From Candidatus Avelusimicrobium facis (GTDB taxonomy: Bacteria; Elusimicrobiota; Elusimicrobia; Elusimicrobiales; Elusimicrobiaceae), in the NCBI GenBank assembly GCA_900762815.1, contig CAAFHX010000023.1, forward strand, positions 1-31,530: a stretch of 31,530 bases of DNA. Reading direction: 5' to 3'. Shown here piece after piece: positions 16,299-24,140 of the stretch. The notes under the pieces were generated by a model that saw nothing but the letters and a program-made list of their open reading frames with translations, was not told the DNA's origin and made no database searches. Position numbers and translations under genes: made by a program. Positions within the stretch are counted from its first letter, which is position 1, and the number at the start of each line of letters is the position of its first letter.

Positions 16299-17186
16299 AT
16301 GCTTTCTATCGTATTGATTGTGTTCGTGGTCCTTATTTTATTATTTTTGGGCACCGTGTATATGTGCGCGCGGATTGCCAAAAGAGTGCTGCACCCGCAG
16401 TCCAAACGCAAACCGCTGGCGCTCTGGCCGGACCAGTACAAACTGCCGTATGAAAATATTTATTTTCCGACGCAGGACGGCATTGTCATCAAGGGCTGGT
16501 TCATCCCCAATACGCAGTCTGCTAAGACGATTATTTTAATGCACGGCTGGGGTATGAACCGCGGCGATGTGTTCAAAAATACCTATTTTTTGCACGACTT
16601 GGGCTATAACTTGATGTATTTTGATTTCCGTGCCCTGGGCGAGAGCGGCGGCAATACCAGCTCTATCGGTTATTTGGAAGTAAAAGATTTGCAGGCGGCC
16701 ATTGCTTTTTTGAAGGCGACGCGTCCCTTTGCCGCAGAGAAAATCGGCCTGTACGGGTTGTCCATGGGGGGCATGGTGGCCATTTGCGAAGCGGCCCAAA
16801 ACCCCGAAATTGCCTGCGTGGTGGCGGAGGCCTCTTATTATTCGTTCCGCCGGGTGGTGTCTCGCTGGGCGTGGGTGCATAACAAGGTGCCTTACTTCCC
16901 GCTGATGCCGATGATCTTGCATTATATCCGCCGCAATTTGGCCGTCAATCCGGAGCAGTTTAGCCCCAAACACAACATCGCCAAAATTGCCCCGCGTCCG
17001 GTGTTTATCATCCACGGGCGGTATGACAATTTGGTGCCCGCCGCACAGGCCAAAATGTTGTTTAAGCGGGCGGGGGAACCCAAAGAAATTTGGCTGGTGC
17101 CCGGGGCCAAGCACAACCAGTGTGCCGAGGTGGGCGGCTTTGAATACAAACAAAGACTCAGCGAGTTTTTCCGAAAAAATTTATAA
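16299..17186 (+). CDS. Membrane-anchored alpha/beta hydrolase
   Basis: 295-residue serine hydrolase of the alpha/beta fold. Residues 1-22 form a hydrophobic helix, probably an uncleaved membrane anchor. The core shows the oxyanion strand IILMHGWGMNRGD, FDFRALGESGGN, the nucleophile elbow GLYGLSMGG (S155), the acid in IHGRYDNLVP (D243) and the base in GAKHNQ (H272), so the triad is complete. It resembles the BAAT/dienelactone-hydrolase-like esterases and peptidases often annotated as YqkD-type or BEM46-type. The substrate cannot be read from sequence. It has its own promoter and a very strong terminator, hence a single-gene unit. Confidence 0.88.
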   Translation: MLSIVLIVFVVLILLFLGTVYMCARIAKRVLHPQSKRKPLALWPDQYKLPYENIYFPTQDGIVIKGWFIPNTQSAKTIILMHGWGMNRGDVFKNTYFLHDLGYNLMYFDFRALGESGGNTSSIGYLEVKDLQAAIAFLKATRPFAAEKIGLYGLSMGGMVAICEAAQNPEIACVVAEASYYSFRRVVSRWAWVHNKVPYFPLMPMILHYIRRNLAVNPEQFSPKHNIAKIAPRPVFIIHGRYDNLVPAAQAKMLFKRAGEPKEIWLVPGAKHNQCAEVGGFEYKQRLSEFFRKNL

Positions 17187-17200
17187 AGATGTAAGGTATA

Positions 17201-17239
17201 AAAACAGGGGCGGAACATGTAGTTCCGCCCCTGTTTTTT
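17201..17239 (+). terminator. Strong terminator after the hydrolase
   Basis: CAGGGGCGGAAC (17205-17216) pairs perfectly with GTTCCGCCCCTG (17222-17233), extended by A-T pairs, followed by TTTTTTA. Confidence 0.95.
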
Positions 17240-17246
17240 ATAACGA

Positions 17247-17303
17247 CGAAAACGGTTGAGCGCCCTGAACCCTGCGGGCCGCCAGACACTCCAGGATGAC
17301 CTT
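17247..17303 (+). repeat. Pilin 5' flank, copy B
   Basis: CGAAAACGGTTGAG (17247-17260) matches copy A at 8183-8196 except for two bases, and GGATGACCTTATG (17294-17306) matches copy A's GGATGACGTAATG (8217-8229). The middle is different and longer and forms only a weak GCCC/GGGC pairing. The pilin start lies inside the conserved GGATGAC word. Confidence 0.5.
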
Positions 17304-17808
17304 ATGTGATGAACGGCGAAGCGGTTTTACGCTGATTGAACTTCTTGTCGTCGTGCTCATTATCGGCATCCTCGCCGCCGTCGCGCTGCCGCAATATCAA
17401 AAGGCCGTTTTGCGCAGCCGCTATGCCCAAACGAAAATCTTAGTGCGCAATGTGTATGACGCGCTGCAGCGTTATTATATGGCTAACGGGGACTATCCCC
17501 CGGATTTAGCGGAGTTGGATATTCAGCTTCCGGGGACCTTTGGTGATAACCACAACCATGTTGTTTTCGGACGATATCATTGCAGGTATTTCTATGGGGA
17601 CTCGGGTGCGACAGATTCTATTTATTGTGTAATAAACGGGGGCGGTTTTTTGGGCACCCGCTATTTCTTGTATAAAAATTCGCCCGGCAAGGTCAAACGC
17701 TACCGTATAGCCAACTCGACGGAGGAGAAGGAACAAGAAATCTGCAAGGCCGAAACGGGAGCCACTCCTTTTGACAGTGGTTCCGGCGGGATGCATTACG
17801 AATATTAA
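17296..17808 (+). CDS. Orphan type IV pilin-like protein (B)
   Basis: 170-residue prepilin. The leader MTLCDERRSG ends in G|F, followed by FTLIELLVVVLIIGILAAVALPQYQKAV with Glu at mature position 5. The first 40 mature residues are nearly the same as in pilin A; the rest shares no obvious similarity. The globular part has YYMANGDYPPDLAELDI, a pattern frequent in pilin-like proteins, and three cysteines (HCRYF, SIYCVI, EICKAE). ATG 17296 is the only in-frame start in front of the leader; its Shine-Dalgarno is poor. It lies between two strong terminators, alone, as pilin A does. Confidence 0.88.
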   Translation: MTLCDERRSGFTLIELLVVVLIIGILAAVALPQYQKAVLRSRYAQTKILVRNVYDALQRYYMANGDYPPDLAELDIQLPGTFGDNHNHVVFGRYHCRYFYGDSGATDSIYCVINGGGFLGTRYFLYKNSPGKVKRYRIANSTEEKEQEICKAETGATPFDSGSGGMHYEY

Positions 17809-17823
17809 TCTTTCTAAAATGTA

Positions 17824-17856
17824 AAAAAGCGCGGGATAAAAACCCGCGCTTTTCTT
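17824..17856. terminator. Bidirectional terminator between pilin B and gph
   Basis: AGCGCGGG (17828-17835) pairs with CCCGCGCT (17843-17850), with A-run on the left and TTTTCTTTT on the right, so it can end transcripts from both strands. It serves the convergent pilin B and gph. Confidence 0.9.
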
Positions 17857-18519
17857 TTAGAGGGAAAATCTTGGGAAGAGGTTTAAAATTTCCTCCGGTT
17901 GGCGCACTACATGAGCCGGGGAATAAGCGCGCAGTTCTGCCTCGGTGCGAAAGCCCCACAATACCGCGCAGGCTTCCACCCCGGCATTGCGTGCGGTTTG
18001 CATGTCCACGTCCGAATCCCCCACGTACAAGGTGTCGGCCGGGGTAACGCCCGTTTGCGTTAAAATCTCCCGCACAAACAGCGGGTCGGGCTTGGTGGGC
18101 AATCCCTCGCGCTGCCCCAGCACGGCGGCAAAGGAAATTTCCGGGAAAAAATGTTTCACCAATTCCTGCGTGGCCGCCTGGTATTTGTTGGAAGCCACGG
18201 CCAGCTTGACCCCGCGCTCCTGCAACTGCTTGAGCACAGCGGGAATGCCGTCATACGGGCGGGTCAAATCGGTGCCGTGTTCATTGTAATAGGGGACAAA
18301 TAAACTCCGCACGCGCAGCACATTTTCCGGCGTACGTGCGGCCTCGGGCAGGGCCCGTTCAAACAATTTGTTAATCCCGTTACCCACAAAGCGCAGGTAC
18401 GCCTGCGTGGGGTGGGTGGGATATTTTAATTTTTCCAACGCCTGGTTGGTGGCTACGGCCAAGTCGGCAATGGTGTTGAGCAAGGTGCCGTCCAAATCAA
18501 AGATGACTAGTTTTTTCAT
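17857..18519 (-). CDS. gph: HAD-family phosphoglycolate phosphatase-like protein
   Basis: 220-residue HAD hydrolase. The catalytic DxD motif is FDLDGTLLNT (nucleophile D8, acid/base D10). A helical cap domain follows, then motif II VASNK, motif III lysine in TKPDPLFV and motif IV YVGDSDVDMQTARNAG. These fit Gph, which removes 2-phosphoglycolate formed by DNA repair or oxygenase side reactions, but close HAD relatives act on other phosphosugars, so the substrate is an inference. It begins 25 nt after the end of the glycerate kinase gene but has its own -10 box at the ATG. A shared function with glycerate kinase (glycolate and glycerate salvage) is possible. Confidence 0.85.
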   Translation of the reverse strand: MKKLVIFDLDGTLLNTIADLAVATNQALEKLKYPTHPTQAYLRFVGNGINKLFERALPEAARTPENVLRVRSLFVPYYNEHGTDLTRPYDGIPAVLKQLQERGVKLAVASNKYQAATQELVKHFFPEISFAAVLGQREGLPTKPDPLFVREILTQTGVTPADTLYVGDSDVDMQTARNAGVEACAVLWGFRTEAELRAYSPAHVVRQPEEILNLFPRFSL

Positions 18520-18525
18520 AGTTAT

Positions 18526-18531
18526 ATTTTA
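18526..18531 (-). promoter_or_regulatory. -10 element of gph
   Basis: TAAAAT on the minus strand ends 6 nt before the gph ATG (ATAACT between), with no Shine-Dalgarno. Leaderless transcript likely. Confidence 0.45.
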
Positions 18532-18544
18532 GAATTTTGCCAAG

Positions 18545-19651
18545 CTAAATGTTTCTGGCAATTTGGCGGATATAGTGCGCGGCGCGGCGTTGGCTGTCTG
18601 TACAACTAAGGGCAAAATCGCTCAGACACGCTACGGAAAGCTGCAAGTTCTTTGGCAACTTTTTTAAGGCTTTTTCTTCGCACAAGCCGCAAATAAACAA
18701 TGCAGGCTTGTGGTGCCGCGCCGCTGCCTGCAATGCGGCCAGCGGAGCTTTGCCAAATAAGGTTTGCTTGTCTAGTTTGCCTTCGCACGTAATGATTAAA
18801 TCCGCCCACGCGGCCCAGGTATCCAACGGCAAATGCGCTTGCAAAAAATCCGCCCCCAAGATAATTTTTACGTTTAGCAGCCCATACAATCCGGCGCATA
18901 AACCGCCCGCAGCGGCGGTGGAAGGCGTGTGCGCGATGTCCCGGCCTGTGGTTTTCTTCACAGTCTGCGCATAGGCCGTGAGGGCTTTTTCCAGCGTGCG
19001 TACTTGGGCGGGGGTCGCGCCCTTTTGCGGGCCGAACACCCGGGCCGAACCTTGCGCCCCCAGCAGCGGATTGGTTACATCCGCCACGGCGTACATTTGC
19101 ACTTTGTGTAAAAGCGCGGGCAGCGGCCCTAAGTCTATCCGGGCCAAACGCTGCAGCGGAGCGGCCCCCGGGGGAAGCGCCCGTCCGTTTTTATCCAGCA
19201 TCCGCGCGCCCAGGGCTTGGGCAATGCCTGCGCCGCCGTCGTTACAGGCCACACCGCCCAGACCAATATAAATCTTTTGGGCGCCTTTTTTAAGTGCATG
19301 GGCTAACACCTCGCCTACGCCGTAGGAAGAGGCCCCCAGCGGGTCCAGCTCTTCTTTTGGGGCGGTGCCCAACCCGCAGATGCGGGCGGTCTCCAAGACT
19401 GCCGTTTTTTGGGAAGGCAGCCAAAGATACTGCGTGGCGGCGGTTTGCAAAAAAGCGTTTTTAGCGCGGCAGCGCACGCGGCGGGCGGCCGGAAAGAGCG
19501 TCTGGAAAAAATCTATAAACCCGTCTCCTCCGTCAGATAAAGGCACGGCTTTTACCGTATGCCGCGCGTTGAGGGTCCGTGCCAAAACGCGCGCCGTTTG
19601 GCGCGCGCTGATAGAACCTTTAAAAGAATTGGGCAAGGCTAAAATTTTCAT
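18545..19651 (-). CDS. glxK: Glycerate kinase (GarK/GlxK family)
   Basis: 368-residue kinase of the bacterial glycerate kinase type 1 family, phosphorylating D-glycerate, generally to 2-phosphoglycerate. Typical segments are PNSFKGSISARQTARVL at the N-terminus, PLSDGGDGFIDFF, GLGGVACNDGGAGIAQALGA, ADVTNPLLGAQGSARVFGPQKGA and DLIITCEGKLDKQTLFGKAP. Length fits the family. The start overlaps the stop of the upstream outer-membrane protein gene by one base (TAATG), so the two are translated together, an unusual partnership for a central-metabolism kinase. Confidence 0.92.
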   Translation of the reverse strand: MKILALPNSFKGSISARQTARVLARTLNARHTVKAVPLSDGGDGFIDFFQTLFPAARRVRCRAKNAFLQTAATQYLWLPSQKTAVLETARICGLGTAPKEELDPLGASSYGVGEVLAHALKKGAQKIYIGLGGVACNDGGAGIAQALGARMLDKNGRALPPGAAPLQRLARIDLGPLPALLHKVQMYAVADVTNPLLGAQGSARVFGPQKGATPAQVRTLEKALTAYAQTVKKTTGRDIAHTPSTAAAGGLCAGLYGLLNVKIILGADFLQAHLPLDTWAAWADLIITCEGKLDKQTLFGKAPLAALQAAARHHKPALFICGLCEEKALKKLPKNLQLSVACLSDFALSCTDSQRRAAHYIRQIARNI

Positions 19652-21036
19652 TAAAACTTCCAGCTGAATTTGAGTGAAGCTACGGTATTGGCGGCGGAGG
19701 AATCCTTAAAATCGCCGGAGTACGGGCTGTAAAATTCTTGCACTTCCAGCCCCAGCAGCAGGTCGTCCACCCACATTTCCACGCCCAAACCACCGGCGGC
19801 AATAAAGGTGCTGTTATTTAAAGTTTCCCCTTGGATGACCCCGCGGTAGTTCAGCGAGAGCATGCGATACCCCGCCAGCGCCGTGAAGTAAACAGAGAAC
19901 AAGCTGTCCGGGTTGAAATAATAGTGTCCTTTCACCATCAGGTCAATGAGTTGCCCGCTGGTATCCACGCTTAAATCCGAGCCCGGAGGATAGGGCAAAT
20001 TTACCGGGCGGCCCGCTGCCGCAGCGGCGGCGATTTCGGCCTGGTTGGCCTCTTCTATAGCGGGGTCTTTATCGTCAAAAGAGCCGTTGGGAATATTGGA
20101 AATAGCCACTGCCGGCCCCAGCCACAAATTGCTGCTTTTTAGGCGCCACAGCAGGGTCGCTTCGGCCCGGACGGACGTGCCGCCCACATCGTAAGCGGCG
20201 GTGTTTTCAAAGCCCTTTCTTTCGGCATTGTTTAATTTCAAATCATTGGTTTGACCGCCTACGGAAATGGAGAAATAGCGGTTGGTGTTGCTGTCTTTGG
20301 GGCGGGCGGCTTTTTTGGCCTCGGCCTTTTTTATTTTGTCCAGCTTGCCGCTGCGGGCCGCCTCAGCCGTTTGGGCGATGGCCTTTTCTTCCGTCGGGCG
20401 GATGCCCTTTAAAAAGGCTTCCTCTTCGCTCATCTGCGCGGCGCGTTGGGCGCGGATTTCCGCAGCGGAAATTTCCTGCACGGTTTGCACTTGCCCGTTG
20501 ACAATTTCGGGCTTTTTGGCGTCAAAGACTTTTTCAATGTCAGAGTCAAAGCTCAGCCCGCCCGCAGCCGGTGCGCCCGGTGCGGCGGTGGCGTTAGCCC
20601 CCGTTTGCGCGGCGGCTTGTGCTGCGGTCGCTGCGGACGCCGCTTGCGCTTGGGCGGCCTGCTTTTGGGCAATGGCTTTTTGGGCCTCCTCGCCTTGCTC
20701 GTAGTCATACACTTCCACCGATACAATTTGCGGCATATCAATGTTGACCACCCCGCTGTCGGTTTGCAGCTTGAGGTTAAATTCGTCCAAATCCAAAATC
20801 ACGCCCACCAGCTGCGTGCCCCCTTGCAAGTGCACGCGGTGCTTGTCGGGCAATATGGCCTCCACTTCCCGCTGGTTGAGCACCACCGGCCCGTACGGGG
20901 TAGACAGGTTGAGCGTGTATTCGGTTTGGGAAGTGATGGACCCGTTGATAAAGGTGCCGTTTTTAAGTTTCACGGTTTCGGCGCAACAAAAGGAAAAGAG
21001 AAAAAGGGATAAACACAACAAAAGACTTTTTTTCAT
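19651..21036 (-). CDS. Predicted outer-membrane beta-barrel protein with duplicated small N-terminal domain
   Basis: 461 residues, family not recognised. Residues 1-19 are a signal peptide (cut near CCA|E). Two copies of a small beta module follow: VKLKNGTFINGSITSQ (from residue 22) and VHLQGGTQLVGVILDL (from about 68), each with L-x-L-x-T, then G-V-V and a final Val/Ile-rich strand, like the SH3/LSm-like repeats of other secreted proteins. Next come an Ala/Gln-rich probable coiled coil (about 115-165), a charged linker, and from about residue 255 alternating hydrophobic strands ending in SLKFSWKF, whose terminal Phe fits a BAM signal. ATG 21036 is preferred over 21057 because CGGAG lies 8 nt upstream and it gives a clean signal peptide. 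Role unknown; perhaps a barrel with a periplasmic binding part. Confidence 0.8.
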   Translation of the reverse strand: MKKSLLLCLSLFLFSFCCAETVKLKNGTFINGSITSQTEYTLNLSTPYGPVVLNQREVEAILPDKHRVHLQGGTQLVGVILDLDEFNLKLQTDSGVVNIDMPQIVSVEVYDYEQGEEAQKAIAQKQAAQAQAASAATAAQAAAQTGANATAAPGAPAAGGLSFDSDIEKVFDAKKPEIVNGQVQTVQEISAAEIRAQRAAQMSEEEAFLKGIRPTEEKAIAQTAEAARSGKLDKIKKAEAKKAARPKDSNTNRYFSISVGGQTNDLKLNNAERKGFENTAAYDVGGTSVRAEATLLWRLKSSNLWLGPAVAISNIPNGSFDDKDPAIEEANQAEIAAAAAAGRPVNLPYPPGSDLSVDTSGQLIDLMVKGHYYFNPDSLFSVYFTALAGYRMLSLNYRGVIQGETLNNSTFIAAGGLGVEMWVDDLLLGLEVQEFYSPYSGDFKDSSAANTVASLKFSWKF

Positions 21037-21053
21037 GCAAGGCTCCGGCATAA

Positions 21054-21085
21054 GCAAAAGAAGGAGCGGCCGCGGGGCCGCTCCC
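21054..21085 (-). terminator. Terminator after the small membrane protein
   Basis: On the minus strand a perfect 9-bp stem (plus positions 21063-21071 and 21076-21084, GGAGCGGCC/GGCCGCTCC) is followed by TTCTTTTGC. The downstream gene has no visible promoter of its own, so this may act as an attenuator that lets some transcription through. Confidence 0.65.
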
Positions 21086-21092
21086 TTAGATT

Positions 21093-21413
21093 TTATTTAT
21101 TGTCCAAGCTGCTGACGACGACTTCTTCTTTTTTAGCTTCACAGCAGCACGGCACGACGGCTTTGGCGATTTTGCGCAAGCCTTTCAAAATGGCTGCAAT
21201 GGTCAAAAAGCCCAGCATAAGGCTCAAAGCATTGGCCAAGAAACCCAACAGGTTTTGCCAATAGGCCGCGCCGGACAGCATCGGCGTAGTGCTCATCAAA
21301 TAAACGATGTAGAGCGTGTAAAGCAACGTCGCGTAAAATAAAGCCACAAAAATCCAGTACAGCCCTCTGAGGCAGAACCAGTTATGCGGCCACCATTTCG
21401 TTTTGCAAGACAT
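21093..21413 (-). CDS. Small two-helix membrane protein with a CCC motif
   Basis: Not recognised. 106 residues: a short Trp/Cys/Lys-rich start (MSCKTKWWPHNWFCLRG), helix 1 at about 17-40, a 14-residue loop, helix 2 at about 54-78, then a basic stretch, three consecutive cysteines (89-91) and a charged tail. The positive charges suggest both ends face the cytoplasm. ATG 21413 is chosen over the in-frame ATGs further upstream because AAGGAG lies 7 nt before it. An extended -10 promoter lies about 55 nt upstream. Cysteines on both ends could bind a metal or be acylated, but this is speculation. Confidence 0.75.
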   Translation of the reverse strand: MSCKTKWWPHNWFCLRGLYWIFVALFYATLLYTLYIVYLMSTTPMLSGAAYWQNLLGFLANALSLMLGFLTIAAILKGLRKIAKAVVPCCCEAKKEEVVVSSLDNK

Positions 21414-21467
21414 GGTATGCTCCTTGATATCAGATTTGGCCATGCGGTACACGGCCTGTACTTTTAT

Positions 21468-21476
21468 ATTGTATCA
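21468..21476 (-). promoter_or_regulatory. Extended -10 promoter of the small membrane protein gene
   Basis: TGATACAAT on the minus strand, identical to the mutS element. No clear -35 box. Confidence 0.6.
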
Positions 21477-21496
21477 AAAGAAAGACGCAAAAGCGT
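21475..21496 (-). terminator. Weak terminator after recN
   Basis: On the minus strand ACGC-TTTT-GCGT is followed by CTTTCTTTTG. The stem is only 4 bp and it abuts the next promoter, so termination is doubtful. Confidence 0.35.
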
Positions 21497-21518
21497 TTTT
21501 TGTCCGGCCGATAAGAGA

Positions 21519-23180
21519 TTAGTCCGCCGGGTGCGCCGCTGAGAGCATTTGCCGGGCATGCAGCAGGGCGGTTTGGTCTTGGTCGCTTAAAGCCCCCAGC
21601 ATACGGGCAATTTCTTTTTCCGTCTCTTGGGCGCTGAGGCGTTGCAAGCGAACTTCCGTCGTTTTGCCGTCGGTTGTTTTTTCTATGTGAAAGTGTGCGT
21701 CCGCACATGCGGCCACGCTGGCCAAATGCGTTACGCAAAGCACTTGGCGGCCTTGGGCCACCGCGCGCAACTTTTGCCCCACCAAGGCGGCGGTCCGCCC
21801 GCCTACGCCGCTGTCCACTTCGTCAAACACCATGACGGGCACTTCCCCCGCCAGTACGGTTTTCAGCCCCAACATCACGCGGGAAAGCTCTCCGCCCGAC
21901 GCCACTGCGCGTAGCGGCCGGGGCGCTTGGCCCGGATTGGGCGAGAATAAAAATTCCACCCGGTCCGCTCCGTGGGGCCCCGGATTTTCGCTGTCCATTT
22001 CTACGGCAATTTCAAATTGCAGTCCGTCAAAACCCAAGGGCCGAATTTCTTTTTCCAAGCAGCGGTTTAAACGCGCGGCCGCAGCCAGCCGCTTTTGGTG
22101 CAGCTGCTCGCACAATGCGTCTAACTCTTGGCGGGCTTTTTGCGCTTGTTTTTGCAGTTCTTCTTCCACCAGCTGTGCATTTTGCAGGCGGTCCATTTGC
22201 GCCTTGAGGTGGCGTGCGGTTTGAAAAACATCCCTCAGTTCCGGGCCGTATTTTAATTTCAAGCGTTTGAGTTTCTCGTGGCGGCTGAGCATTTCATCTA
22301 AGGTATTGGGGTCGGCGTCCAAGCTGCCTTGGTAGGTGCTGAGCTGGTCGCACGCATCGGACAAAAAGGTTTCCGCTTGCGCCAAGGCTTCGGCAGCGGC
22401 TTGCACGTGCTCATCCAGTTGCGCCATTTCGCGGACTTGTTTGGCGGCGCGCCCCAGCTGGGCCGAGGCCGAATCCTCCGCCTCATACAAAGCCTGATAC
22501 GCCTCTGCGCATAATTCCAATAATCTGCCGGCGTGTTTAAGCTGGGGAAGTTTCTGCTCCAGCTCCGCATCTTCGCCTTCTTTGGGGTCGGCGGCTTCAA
22601 TCTCTTGCAATTGAAACGCGCATAAATCCAGCTGGCGTTGCTTTTCCTGCTCGCTCAGCTGCGCCGCTTCCCATTGGGCCAAAAGGTCGCGCCATTGCCG
22701 GTACGCGTCGTGGGTCTTTTGCCGCAGCGGTAATAACCCGGCATACGTGTCCAATAAATTTTGTTGCACTTCGCCGCGCAGCAGGCTTTGGTGTTCGTGC
22801 TGCCCGTGGAAGTCCACTAAACATTTGCCCAGCTCCGCCAACTCCGCCACGGACACCGGGCGTGCGTTGATAAACGATTTTCCCTTGCCGTTGCGGTCTA
22901 AGCTGCGAGAGAGCACAACGGAATTTTTTTGCAGAAGGTATTTTTGTTTGAGTTCTTCGCTCAGGCCGGCGGTGTCAAATTCGGCCCGTACTTCCAGCTT
23001 GTCCGCTCCGTCCTTGATGAAGGACACCGAGCCCCGCGCGCCCAAGGCAAAGCCCAGCGCGGAAATGGCCACGGACTTGCCTGCGCCCGTTTCCCCGGTA
23101 AAGACATTGAGCCCCGGCCGGGGGGTAAACTCCACCCGGGAAATGACGGCAAAATTGCGCACGGAAAGTTTCTGCAGCAT
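21519..23180 (-). CDS. recN: DNA repair protein RecN
   Basis: SMC-like ATPase of double-strand-break repair, acting on DNA in the cytosol. 553 residues from the ATG at 23180: the start MLQKLSVRNFAVI is the canonical RecN opening, with Walker A GETGAGKS at 29-36. A long Glu/Gln/Ala/Leu-rich coiled coil fills the centre, followed by the signature ASGGELSRVMLGLK, Walker B VMVFDEVDSGVGGRTA and VTHLASVAACADAHF. An upstream in-frame ATG at 23195 is less likely, since the 23180 start forms the TGATG overlap with nadK and fits the family. The nadK-recN pairing is common in bacteria. Confidence 0.96.
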   Translation of the reverse strand: MLQKLSVRNFAVISRVEFTPRPGLNVFTGETGAGKSVAISALGFALGARGSVSFIKDGADKLEVRAEFDTAGLSEELKQKYLLQKNSVVLSRSLDRNGKGKSFINARPVSVAELAELGKCLVDFHGQHEHQSLLRGEVQQNLLDTYAGLLPLRQKTHDAYRQWRDLLAQWEAAQLSEQEKQRQLDLCAFQLQEIEAADPKEGEDAELEQKLPQLKHAGRLLELCAEAYQALYEAEDSASAQLGRAAKQVREMAQLDEHVQAAAEALAQAETFLSDACDQLSTYQGSLDADPNTLDEMLSRHEKLKRLKLKYGPELRDVFQTARHLKAQMDRLQNAQLVEEELQKQAQKARQELDALCEQLHQKRLAAAARLNRCLEKEIRPLGFDGLQFEIAVEMDSENPGPHGADRVEFLFSPNPGQAPRPLRAVASGGELSRVMLGLKTVLAGEVPVMVFDEVDSGVGGRTAALVGQKLRAVAQGRQVLCVTHLASVAACADAHFHIEKTTDGKTTEVRLQRLSAQETEKEIARMLGALSDQDQTALLHARQMLSAAHPAD

Positions 23181-24013
23181 CAGCGTTCCCCCCATTCCAG
23201 CTTGCGGCGCAACCGCCCGAAAAAGTCAAACCGGCCCCCGCAAATCAGCTGGGCCCAATACGGGCTGCGGCGCACCGCCACGCGGTCCCCCGCGTGCAGC
23301 TCAAAGCTCTCTTGCCCGTCCAAACTGACCACGGCGGTTTCCGCATCATTTTTAAAGAGGGGGGTAAACTCCAGCCGGGCATCGGCCTGCAGCAGCAGCG
23401 GCCGCTGCGTCAGGCTGTGCGGGCAAATAGGCGTTAAGAGCAATACCTGTAAATCCGGCTCTACAATGGGCCCCCCGGCAGCCAACGCATACGCGGTGGA
23501 ACCGGCCGGCGTAGATACAATGACCCCATCCCCGTAAAAACGTTTGAGTTCGCGCCCGTTACACCGGGCTTGCAGCGTAAACGCCCGGGGCTGGTTGGTC
23601 TTGATCACGCAGTCGTTAAAGGCCAGCTGTTTCTGCAGCATCGGTTTGCCTTGGCGTACGATATCGCAAGAAAGCAAAATCCGCCGGCTGACTTCATAAT
23701 GCCCCTGCAGAATTTGCCGCAGGCACTCTTCGGCCTCATCTGCCTCACAGGCGGATAAAAACCCCAAGCTGCCGCAGTTAACGGCCAAGACGTTCATCCC
23801 CTGCGCGGCTGTTTGCCGGGCGCAGCGCAAGGTGGTGCCGTCCCCGCCCAAACTGACGCACAGGTCCGCCGGATGTTGGGGAATGGTTTTATAATCGGTT
23901 AAAATGTGGCTGCCGACGCCCCGGGTATGCAAAAAATCCGCCAGCCGCCGGGCGGTTTGCTCCGCAGCTGGTTGGGAAGGATTACAAACTAACAGGACCC
24001 GGCCGATGTTCAT
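23180..24013 (-). CDS. nadK: NAD kinase
   Basis: Phosphorylates NAD to NADP, the sole route to NADP. 277 residues with the diacylglycerol-kinase-like fold: SLGGDGTTLR (GGDGT at 56-60), the NAD-contacting GSLGFLSACEADE, FNDCVI, and the signature GDGVIVSTPAGSTAYALAAGGPIV. The stop overlaps the recN start by one base. An extended -10 box ends 8 nt before the ATG with no Shine-Dalgarno between. It is divergent from nifU, and the 127-nt gap carries both promoters. Confidence 0.96.
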   Translation of the reverse strand: MNIGRVLLVCNPSQPAAEQTARRLADFLHTRGVGSHILTDYKTIPQHPADLCVSLGGDGTTLRCARQTAAQGMNVLAVNCGSLGFLSACEADEAEECLRQILQGHYEVSRRILLSCDIVRQGKPMLQKQLAFNDCVIKTNQPRAFTLQARCNGRELKRFYGDGVIVSTPAGSTAYALAAGGPIVEPDLQVLLLTPICPHSLTQRPLLLQADARLEFTPLFKNDAETAVVSLDGQESFELHAGDRVAVRRSPYWAQLICGGRFDFFGRLRRKLEWGER

Positions 24014-24021
24014 AGCACTTC

Positions 24022-24030
24022 ATTCTAGCA
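24022..24030 (-). promoter_or_regulatory. Extended -10 promoter of nadK-recN
   Basis: TGCTAGAAT on the minus strand, ending 8 nt before the nadK ATG (GAAGTGCT between), with no ribosome site. Leaderless or nearly leaderless transcript predicted. Confidence 0.5.
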
Positions 24031-24104
24031 AAATCTATGGTGTCCGCGCACGGGGCCGTCTAGTGCAAAAGAGTCCCTCCCTGCGGCGGCGCAGAAAGCT
24101 AAAA

Positions 24105-24113
24105 TGGTATAAT
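24105..24113 (+). promoter_or_regulatory. Extended -10 promoter of nifU-nifS
   Basis: TGGTATAAT followed by ATAC, the same 13-base word as before rplM (30244-30256). No -35 consensus 16-18 nt upstream. The leader is about 22 nt and has GAGGAG before the ATG. No IscR-like palindrome was noticed. Confidence 0.65.
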
Positions 24114-24140
24114 ATACCTAAGATCAGTGAGGAGTTTTTT

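Noticed and set aside
23904..24140. 79-residue N-terminal extension of NifU
   Set aside because: It would cross the nadK start and the TGGTATAAT promoter. ATG 24141 has GAGGAG and matches the normal NifU N-terminus.
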